Assembly: GCA_963781705.1 (NCBI GenBank)
Contig: CAWAGP010000010.1
Coordinates: forward strand, 62,001 to 126,000
Length of the DNA: 64,000 nt
Direction: 5' to 3'
Origin: JALYGJ01 sp963781705
Lineage (GTDB): Bacteria; Chloroflexota; Limnocylindria; Limnocylindrales; CSP1-4
The position numbers were made by a program, and so were the translations under genes. Shown here in pieces: positions 7,250 to 13,786 of the stretch. Positions within the stretch are counted from its first letter, which is position 1. Each line of letters starts with the position of its first letter. Under the pieces are notes generated by a model that made no database searches, was not told the DNA's origin, and worked only from the letters and a program-made list of their open reading frames with translations.

Positions 7250-8244
7250 CCAGGCTGAAGGGCACCGGTATCGCCGCGGTCAACTACCCGACCGGCATGA
7301 ACCTCGGCGGCGACCCTTCGCAGGCGCTGGTGCACGCAACGACGAGCGGCTCGTTCAACGTGACGCTTTCGGCCACCGACCTGGGTCAGGGCCTCAAGAC
7401 GGTCATCGCCCAGATCGCCGCGGAGACGCTCGGCGTCGATTACGACCAGATCGTCATCGACACGGCCGACACCGACACCGGCCCGCACGACATGGGCACG
7501 TTCGCCAGTCGCGCGACGCATCGAGTCGGCAACGCGGTCAAGGCGGCTGCCCTCGAGGCACGCCAGGCAGTGCTCGAGCTGGCCGCCGAGGAACTCGAGG
7601 CGAACGTGGCCGACCTGGTCACCGACGGGCACGGCAAGGTGATGGTCAAGGGCTCGCCGGCGAGCGCGATGAGCATCGCCGACCTGGCCTCACGCGCCCA
7701 GTTCCAATACGGCCGCACGATCGCCGGCCGCGGCTCGTTCATGAAGCCCAAGAGCACGGTCGATCCGGAGACGGGCGCCATGGACCCCGATTCGACCGAG
7801 GCGCACGCCTGCACGGTGGCCGAAGTTGAAGTCGACACCGAGACCGGCCAGGTCCAGGTGCTGAGCATCAGGAGCGCGTACGAGATCGGCCGTGCCGTTA
7901 ACCCGGCGCTGGTCCAGGGCCAGATCGCCGGCGGCGCATTCATGGGCATGGCCCACGCGCTGTACGAGACGACCGAGCCCTACTACCCGTCGCGCGAGCA
8001 CAGCCCAAGGGACTTCGCCGAGTACGTCCTGCCCGGGCCGGCCGAGTTGCCCGAGATCGACAGCGTGATCCTCGAGGTGCCTTCGGCGAATGGCCCCTAC
8101 GGCGTCAAGGGCGTTGGTGAGATGACCGCCAACTCGCCGATTCCGGCCATCGTCAACGCCATCCACGATGCGTGCGGGGTGCGCATCGACAGCCTGCCGG
8201 TCACGCCGGAGAAGATCCTGCGCGCACTTGAGGAGCACAGCTGA
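7246..8244 (+). CDS. Molybdopterin-binding subunit, C-terminal half (NdhM-like)
   Basis: This 332-aa protein begins MTRLKGTGIAAVNYPTGMN and contains only the second molybdopterin-binding domain. It has DLGQGLKTVIAQIAAETLG near residue 50 and GVKGVGEMT near the C-terminus. The Glu of KGVGE matches the catalytic base of xanthine dehydrogenase, so the complete active site would form between this chain and the preceding one. The ATG overlaps the upstream stop, and the stop overlaps the cupin start by one base (TGATG), so expression is tightly coupled. The clean overlap and complete domain ends argue for a natural split rather than a broken gene. Confidence 0.88.
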   Translation: MTRLKGTGIAAVNYPTGMNLGGDPSQALVHATTSGSFNVTLSATDLGQGLKTVIAQIAAETLGVDYDQIVIDTADTDTGPHDMGTFASRATHRVGNAVKAAALEARQAVLELAAEELEANVADLVTDGHGKVMVKGSPASAMSIADLASRAQFQYGRTIAGRGSFMKPKSTVDPETGAMDPDSTEAHACTVAEVEVDTETGQVQVLSIRSAYEIGRAVNPALVQGQIAGGAFMGMAHALYETTEPYYPSREHSPRDFAEYVLPGPAELPEIDSVILEVPSANGPYGVKGVGEMTANSPIPAIVNAIHDACGVRIDSLPVTPEKILRALEEHS

Positions 8245-8654
8245 TGGGCCAGATCACCAATTGGGATGAGTTCCCCACCGTCGAATATGTCAAAGGCGTC
8301 TTCCGCCAGACCGTCTCGGGCGAGAAGGTGATGATGACGCGCATCGTCTACCGCGACGGCGTGATCGTGCCCGATCACTCGCACGAGGCCGAGCAGATCA
8401 TGCTCATCGAGGCAGGCCGGCTGTGGGCCAAGGTGGGCGAGGAGGAGCAGGAGGTCGGCCCCGGCAGCCTCCTCGTCATCGCCTCGAACCAGGTCCATGC
8501 GTTCCGCCAGCTGGGCGACAAGGATGTCGTCTTCTACGAGTGTTTCGCGCCGATCCGACTCGAGTACCTGATCGGCTTCAAGGGCCCGGATTCGTCGCTG
8601 GCGATGATGCATCGCCAGTTCGACGCGGCCGACGAGGCGCACCGCAAGCTCTGA
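8244..8654 (+). CDS. Cupin-domain protein
   Basis: The 136-aa protein is a single beta-barrel cupin. It has DHSHEAEQIMLIEAGRL, the metal-binding HxHx3Ex motif, and GPGSLLVIASNQVHAF, the second motif with its His. Function is not fixed by sequence: it may act on the hydroxylated product or serve as a small-molecule sensor. As the last gene of the hydroxylase operon, starting on the stop of the NdhM-like gene, it is likely part of the same catabolic step. Confidence 0.88.
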   Translation: MGQITNWDEFPTVEYVKGVFRQTVSGEKVMMTRIVYRDGVIVPDHSHEAEQIMLIEAGRLWAKVGEEEQEVGPGSLLVIASNQVHAFRQLGDKDVVFYECFAPIRLEYLIGFKGPDSSLAMMHRQFDAADEAHRKL

Positions 8655-8673
8655 GCTGGAATTGCGTCGCGGA

Positions 8674-9303
8674 TCATGACTCTGGGGTAGCGTCGTCGTC
8701 CGCGGTGGACTCCGTCTCGTCGTCGGCCAGCAGGCGGTACATCTGGCGGCGGACATCCGTGAGGAGTCGCCGCGCTTCCTTGCGAGCACCCTGCGAGCCG
8801 AGCTGCTGGACCTGCATTGTCGCGCCCATGAGCTGGATGGCCAGCTGCCTGATGTCCGGCTCCTGGTCGCCGTCCGTTTCATCCCATGGTGCGCGAGTTG
8901 TCGAGGCTGCGGCCGCCGTTCGACCTCCGTCGGTCAGGGTGTAGATCCGCCGACCGTCCACCTCCTGGCTGGTGACCAGCCCTTCATCGGCGAGTTGCTG
9001 GAGCGTCGGGTAGACCGAGCCCGCGCTCGGCCGCCAGCGGCCGCCACTCTGCTCCTCGAGGGCCTGGATGACTTCGTAGCCGTGCATCGGCTTCTGCGCC
9101 AGCGCGCCGAGGATCAGCGGCCGGATCTCGCCGCGCCGCATGGCCGGACCGCCGAAGCGACCGCGGCCAAGGAAGTCGCGCAGCGCTGCCGGGCCGTTGC
9201 CGCGCCCGGCGCGGTGGTGTTCGCGCATTCGCTGGCGGATCTCATGGCGCAACTCGTCGTGGTGTTGTCGCCCGCTCGGGCGATGTGTGTTTGTGTCGAA
9301 CAT
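8674..9303 (-). CDS. PadR-family transcriptional regulator
   Basis: The protein is 209 aa. The winged-helix PadR domain (about residues 55-130) has RPLILGALAQKPMHGYEVIQAL and GSVYPTLQQLADEGLV, both diagnostic. A His/Arg-rich N-terminal extension and an acidic C-terminal tail flank it. It starts at the ATG at 9303 with an AGGAGA site. Its promoter (9348-9376) contains a perfect palindrome, consistent with autoregulation. The gene is convergent with the hydroxylase operon. No adjacent transporter on its own strand suggests a target. Confidence 0.93.
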   Translation of the reverse strand: MFDTNTHRPSGRQHHDELRHEIRQRMREHHRAGRGNGPAALRDFLGRGRFGGPAMRRGEIRPLILGALAQKPMHGYEVIQALEEQSGGRWRPSAGSVYPTLQQLADEGLVTSQEVDGRRIYTLTDGGRTAAAASTTRAPWDETDGDQEPDIRQLAIQLMGATMQVQQLGSQGARKEARRLLTDVRRQMYRLLADDETESTADDDATPES

Positions 9304-9347
9304 CGGGTTCTCCTGGGTGTCTATTAGGCGCTACATCGCGCGGCATC

Positions 9348-9376
9348 ACGATATATCGGGATAATGCGGGTGTCAA
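9348..9376 (-). promoter_or_regulatory. Promoter with embedded palindrome for the PadR gene
   Basis: On the minus strand, TTGACA (9376-9371) and TATCGT (9353-9348) are 17 bases apart. The perfect 10-base palindrome CGATATATCG (9349-9358) covers the -10 region and is a good candidate for a PadR operator. The leader runs about 40 bases to the ATG at 9303. Confidence 0.6.
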
Positions 9377-9539
9377 GCGGCCGGGTCGTGCGTTGGATGT
9401 ATCGCCGAATCGCGTGTCGGATGTGCGCCGCGAGCGTGTTTCGCCCGTCCGTTCGTGCGACCCTGTAGCCGGCTGGAGCCTGTGAGCCCACCCGTCTCGG
9501 TGGCTCGGGCTGACCGCCAGAGGGGTAGGGAGATCGACG

Positions 9540-10871
9540 ATGAGTTGGTCGCAGTACGCGGGTGGCCTCTTCCACTGGACCGAGAAACGCGAAGGGATCA
9601 TCGCGCCCGACGAACGACTGCCGTGGGGGCAATCGATTGCCATGGGCGTCCAGCACATCTTCGCGATGTTCGGCTCGACTGTGCTGGCGCCACTGCTGAT
9701 GGGTTTCGACCCCAACACCGCGATCTTCTTCTCAGGCATCGGCACGCTCATCTTCTTCTTCATCGTGGGCGGTCGCGTGCCGAGTTACCTCGGCTCGAGC
9801 TTCTCGTTCATCACCGTGGTCATCGCCGCGTCGGCCTATGCCGGGGTCGGCCCCAATCCCAATCTCGGCGTCGCGCTCGGCGGCATCATCGCCGCCGGTG
9901 TCGTCTACGCCCTCATCGGCCTGCTGGTGATGGCCGTCGGATATCGCTGGATCGAGATCCTCATGCCGCCGGTCGTGACCGGCGCCGTCGTGGCCGTCAT
10001 CGGCCTCAATCTGGCACCGGTAGCCATCGGCGACCTGACTCCCGCCGGGGGCACGGCCACCGAGGTGCAGTTCGCCGCCCTGGTCGGTCTGCTCACCGTC
10101 CTCGCTGTGGCCCTCGTGGCCGCATATGCACCGGGCATCCTGCGCCGGCTGCCGATACTGATCGGCGGCGTCGTTGGCTATGTCATCTACCTGTTGCTCG
10201 CCAACGGTTTGGGCTGGGGCCCGGCGGTCGATTTCAGCAAGGTCGCCGACGCGGCCTGGATCGGCCTGCCCAACTTCACGGCACCAAAGTTCGAGCTGAA
10301 TGCGATAACCCTGATCGCGCCCGTCGCGATCGTGCTGGTGGCCGAGAATCTGGGCCACGTCAAGGCGGTCGCCGCGATGACCGGCCGCAACCTCGACCCG
10401 TACCTGGGCCGTGCCTTCCTGGGCGACGGCCTGGCGACGATCGTCTCCGGGGCAGGTGGCGGCACCGGCGTCACCACCTACGCCGAGAACATCGGCGTCA
10501 TGGCGGTGACCAAGATCTACTCGAGCCTCGTGTTCGTGATCGCTGCCGTGGTCGCGATCGTGTTGGGCTTCTCGCCCAAGTTCGGCGCGCTGATTGGCAC
10601 CATTCCGGTGCCAGTCATAGGCGGCCTGGCCATCGTTCTGTTCGGCCTCATTGCTGCGACCGGTGCGCGCATCTGGGTCCAGAACAAGGTCGACTTCTCG
10701 AACAGCCGCAACCTGATCACCGCCGGCGTCGCGCTGACGATGGGCGCCGGCAACCTCATCTTGAATTTCGGCAATTTCTCGCTGGGTGGCATCGCCACCG
10801 CGACATTCAGCGCAATCATCGTCTACCAGCTCCTGCGCGAGCCGAAGCAGACACAGGCCGGCATCGAGTAG
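9540..10871 (+). CDS. NCS2-family nucleobase permease (uracil/xanthine type)
   Basis: The 443-aa integral membrane protein has the 7+7 inverted-repeat pattern of UraA/RutG-type transporters. VAENLGHVKAV (with the substrate-binding Glu of TM8) and TTYAENIGVMAVTK (TM10) are nearly identical to the UraA signatures, more like uracil permeases than UapA-type purine carriers. It imports a nucleobase with protons. An AGGGAG ribosome site precedes the ATG. It lies one gene from the molybdenum hydroxylase operon, which would fit uptake of a heterocyclic substrate; that link is inferred. Confidence 0.93.
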   Translation: MSWSQYAGGLFHWTEKREGIIAPDERLPWGQSIAMGVQHIFAMFGSTVLAPLLMGFDPNTAIFFSGIGTLIFFFIVGGRVPSYLGSSFSFITVVIAASAYAGVGPNPNLGVALGGIIAAGVVYALIGLLVMAVGYRWIEILMPPVVTGAVVAVIGLNLAPVAIGDLTPAGGTATEVQFAALVGLLTVLAVALVAAYAPGILRRLPILIGGVVGYVIYLLLANGLGWGPAVDFSKVADAAWIGLPNFTAPKFELNAITLIAPVAIVLVAENLGHVKAVAAMTGRNLDPYLGRAFLGDGLATIVSGAGGGTGVTTYAENIGVMAVTKIYSSLVFVIAAVVAIVLGFSPKFGALIGTIPVPVIGGLAIVLFGLIAATGARIWVQNKVDFSNSRNLITAGVALTMGAGNLILNFGNFSLGGIATATFSAIIVYQLLREPKQTQAGIE

Positions 10872-11018
10872 CAGCCGGGCGGGTCAAGCCGCCAACTTGG
10901 TGTCAGTCAGCCCGGTCCGTCGTTGAGCCGTTTGGCTCTTGCCCGGCGAAGGAGAGCGGCGAACCATCGATCCGAAAGCGCGCCGCTTGTTCCGGCGCCG
11001 CACCGAGAGGACGGATTG

Positions 11019-12173
11019 ATGAGCGCAACCATGACGCCGGATGTGGCCGGCAAGGTCGCCGACCTTGCCGGGCCGGGTATCGGTTCCTACGACGAGCTGG
11101 CCAAGGTCCTACCGACCGACTACCACTCGATCCTCGATCCACGCGAGACGCAGCTCGCGATCTACGCCGTCAAGGACTACATCGAACAGAACCTGTGCCG
11201 CGAGCTGAACCTCATTCGCGTCCAGGTGCCGCTGATCGTCGATGTCGAATCGGGCGTCAACGACATGCTCGACCGTGACGGGTCGCGCACGCCCATCGAG
11301 TTCCACATCAGCAACGACCACGATCAGCACCCGATCGACGCGCAGGTGGTGCAGGCGGCGACCAAGTGGAAGAGGGTCGCGCTGAAGCAGTTCGGCATGG
11401 CCGCCGGCGAAGGGCTGTGCACGGACATGCGTGCGGTGCGCAAGGACTACTTCCTCGACCACGATCACAGCGTCTACGTCGACCAGTGGGACTGGGAGCG
11501 CACCATCAGCCCCGACGAGCGCAATCTCGAATACCTGAAGCAGACGGTGCGCGCGATCTGGCGCGTGCTGCGTGGGGCCGAGGCGCGTGCCCATGAGCTT
11601 TTCCCGCAGCTGAGCACCGACCGCTATCCCGATTTGCCCGAAGAGATCGTATTCATGCACGCCGAGGACCTGCTGGCGCGCTATCCCGACCTGCCGCGCA
11701 AGCAGCGCGAGACGCTCATCCTGCAGGAGTACCCGGCGGTCTTCATCATCGGCATCGGCTGGAAGCTGGCCGATGGCTATCCGCATGAGATGCGCGCCGC
11801 CGACTACGACGACTGGGTCACCGAGACGACCTCCGACGAGGGACGGCCGATGCACGGCCTGAACGGCGACATCCTGGTCTGGAACCCGGTCACCAAGCGC
11901 CGCCATGAGCTGACCTCGATGGGCATCCGCGTCAACGCCGAAACACTGCGCCAGCAGCTCGAGATCACCGGCCAGCTCGATTGGTTGACGCTGCCGTATC
12001 ACAGGGGCATCGTCAGCGGCGAGCTGCCGCTCTCCATCGGCGGCGGCATCGGCCAGTCGCGCACCCAGATGCTGTTGCTCAAGAAGGCACACCTGGGCGA
12101 GGTCAGCGTGACTGTCTGGCCGAAGATCCTCAAGGAGATGTGCGCCGAGCGCGACATCATCGTGATCGAGTAA
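11019..12173 (+). CDS. asnA: Aspartate--ammonia ligase (asparagine synthetase A)
   Basis: The 384-aa protein makes asparagine from aspartate, ATP and ammonia. It has a class II aminoacyl-tRNA-synthetase-like fold with QVPLIVDVESGVNDML, WKRVALKQF, AGEGLCTDMRAVR, YVDQWDWER, DYDDWVTET, LNGDILVWNPVTKRRHELTSMGIRV and the motif-3 region IGGGIGQSRTQMLLL. It is about 50 residues longer than the E. coli enzyme, mostly at the N-terminus. The ATG at 11019 follows GAGAGGA; an internal ATG 12 bases later is also possible. The 147 bp upstream shows no T-box or clear attenuator. Confidence 0.95.
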   Translation: MSATMTPDVAGKVADLAGPGIGSYDELAKVLPTDYHSILDPRETQLAIYAVKDYIEQNLCRELNLIRVQVPLIVDVESGVNDMLDRDGSRTPIEFHISNDHDQHPIDAQVVQAATKWKRVALKQFGMAAGEGLCTDMRAVRKDYFLDHDHSVYVDQWDWERTISPDERNLEYLKQTVRAIWRVLRGAEARAHELFPQLSTDRYPDLPEEIVFMHAEDLLARYPDLPRKQRETLILQEYPAVFIIGIGWKLADGYPHEMRAADYDDWVTETTSDEGRPMHGLNGDILVWNPVTKRRHELTSMGIRVNAETLRQQLEITGQLDWLTLPYHRGIVSGELPLSIGGGIGQSRTQMLLLKKAHLGEVSVTVWPKILKEMCAERDIIVIE

Positions 12174-12197
12174 GGGTTCTTCGCCTATCGTCCGGGT

Positions 12198-12644
12198 ATG
12201 ACGTTGGCCCCCACGCCTGCCAAACCTCGCCGTATTGCCATCTGCCTCATCTGGCGGAATGGATCGGTCCTCGTCGGCCAGGCGTACGACCGAATCAAGC
12301 AACAGCGCTTCTATCGGCCGCTCGGCGGCGAGATAGAAGCGGGTGAGACGGCCGCGCAGGCAGTCGTCCGCGAGCTGCTTGAGGAACTTGGCCAGGAGGT
12401 CGAGTTGCTGGGCCATCTCGGCGAGATCGACAACCGGTTCGTGTATGAGGGCAAACCCGGCTGGGAAGTGGTCGACGTGTTCGAGGGCCGGTTCGTCAAC
12501 CCTCCGGTTGGGGAGTTGCGGGTCCAGGGTGAAGATTGGCAAGTCGCTTGGCTCTCACCCGCGGACACCGATGCCCCGCTCTACCCAGACGGGCTGCTCG
12601 AGTTGATCAGGAGTGAATCGACAATGGGCCGCGGGCAGGCGTGA
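12198..12644 (+). CDS. Nudix hydrolase
   Basis: The 148-aa protein has an intact Nudix box at residues about 40-62 (GGEIEAGETAAQAVVREL then LEELGQ), which coordinates Mg for cleavage of nucleoside-diphosphate-linked substrates. Nothing in the sequence sets the substrate. Its TGA overlaps the GTG start of the next gene (GTGA), so the two are translationally coupled. Confidence 0.93.
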   Translation: MTLAPTPAKPRRIAICLIWRNGSVLVGQAYDRIKQQRFYRPLGGEIEAGETAAQAVVRELLEELGQEVELLGHLGEIDNRFVYEGKPGWEVVDVFEGRFVNPPVGELRVQGEDWQVAWLSPADTDAPLYPDGLLELIRSESTMGRGQA

Positions 12645-13042
12645 AGCGGTTTCCGATAGCGCTCGGCTCGAAATCGCGGGTGCTGTTGCTCTTGTTCGGC
12701 GCAACGCCGGGCAACAGCTACGTCGACCTCGACGACGAGCTCGATGCCCATTTCGGGTTCTTTCGCATTACAACGGCGGTGACCAACATCGTCCGCTGGC
12801 AGGCCGAAGGGCCGTGGCCGTGGATCACCGCCATCGGGGTTCGGCGCAGCGTGCGCGGCGGCGACATCAGCTTTGACGGCGTCCGTGACGGTGGCGTTCG
12901 TCTTGACTTTCGCGAACCAGTCAGCTTCGGGCCGTTGCGCCCGCCGGCGCTGTATGTGACCGTGGCCGACGTGCCCGGCTTTTCGGCCGCCCTCTCCGAA
13001 CTTGGCATTCCCGGCGAGGACGTGCGTCAGCCGACGCACTGA
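12641..13042 (+). CDS. Uncharacterised 133-aa protein
   Basis: It starts at the GTG at 12641, overlapping the Nudix stop. The product has no signal peptide or membrane segment. It is rich in beta-strand-like segments (RVLLLLFGATPGNSYVDLDDELDAHFGFF split by turns) and ends ALYVTVADVPGFSAAL...PGEDVRQ. A Pro-Trp-Pro-Trp motif near residue 58 is distinctive. I do not recognise a family. Overlap with the Nudix gene argues that it is real. Confidence 0.7.
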   Translation: MKRFPIALGSKSRVLLLLFGATPGNSYVDLDDELDAHFGFFRITTAVTNIVRWQAEGPWPWITAIGVRRSVRGGDISFDGVRDGGVRLDFREPVSFGPLRPPALYVTVADVPGFSAALSELGIPGEDVRQPTH

Positions 13043-13057
13043 ACTTCCGCTGCTACC

Positions 13058-13741
13058 TCAATTGAGCAGTCGCTGACGCAATTCGATCGAGCGACGATCG
13101 ATCGACAGGCGGCCGTCGACGAGCGCGAAGATGGGCAGGTCCAGCCCGTTCGGGTCCTCGAACGAGATCTCGTCGCGCAGCCAGGCGACGAACTCGCGAT
13201 CGGCATCGAATGGCGCGGCCAGCAGGAGGTTGCGCATCGGCGCGATGAGCAGGCGCGGTTCGTCGCCGTACCGCTGGAGCAACTCATCCTCGAGCAGCAG
13301 CAGGCCGGACGCCAGGCCGTTACGCGACTGGTACGCCCACAGCGGCACGTCATCGCACACGGCGTACTCCAACTCGACATACCGCTCCGCGCGTGCCGAC
13401 ACGCGCAGGTTGGTCATAGCGACTTCGAGCGCCTCGTCCAGAGTGACGCCCCACGTCTCGAGCAGCGGCGAGCCGACATACAGGAAAGCCGGCCCGATGT
13501 CGACGCCAAGGCTCACCTCGAGCCCGGGCGGCAGGCGCACGGTGACCGGCGGCGGCGTGCCGGGCGGCAGCGGCCGGCGGCGAACGAAGACCGGCGCCAG
13601 GCCCGCCCGCATTTCCGCCCAGGGCAAGTCGTCCGACAGGCTCTCCACTGCCCGGCATACCTCAGCTCGCGAAGGAGCGACGATGTGGCTGCGCGCAACA
13701 GGGGCAGTCGAGCGCTGCCGCCCTCGTGGCTGGTTCTTCAT
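13058..13741 (-). CDS. Uncharacterised 227-aa protein
   Basis: A soluble protein with a basic N-terminus and a Pro-rich stretch (RRRPLPPGTPPPVTVRLPPG). A central segment, TWGVTLDEALEVAMTNLR, recalls DUF1444/YtpQ-like proteins, but the match is by eye only. An alternating hydrophobic pattern suggests a mixed alpha/beta fold. It is convergent with the Nudix pair and downstream, on the same strand, of the large cyclase-ATPase gene after a 45-bp gap, so it may be cotranscribed with that gene. Confidence 0.65.
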   Translation of the reverse strand: MKNQPRGRQRSTAPVARSHIVAPSRAEVCRAVESLSDDLPWAEMRAGLAPVFVRRRPLPPGTPPPVTVRLPPGLEVSLGVDIGPAFLYVGSPLLETWGVTLDEALEVAMTNLRVSARAERYVELEYAVCDDVPLWAYQSRNGLASGLLLLEDELLQRYGDEPRLLIAPMRNLLLAAPFDADREFVAWLRDEISFEDPNGLDLPIFALVDGRLSIDRRSIELRQRLLN

Positions 13742-13786
13742 CCGGCCATCGTGACGACCGGCGGTTGCCGGCCGCTTATGCGGTAG

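Noticed and set aside
4084..8244. Aerobic CO dehydrogenase (cox) operon
   Set aside because: Gene order and CoxG-like protein are similar, but the large subunit is split and lacks the AYxCSFR loop of CoxL; the loop reads TPTSAMRGFG.
10872..11018. T-box or other amino-acid-responsive leader before asnA
   Set aside because: No TGGNACCGCG-type core, no specifier stem and no terminator pair could be drawn in the 147 bp.
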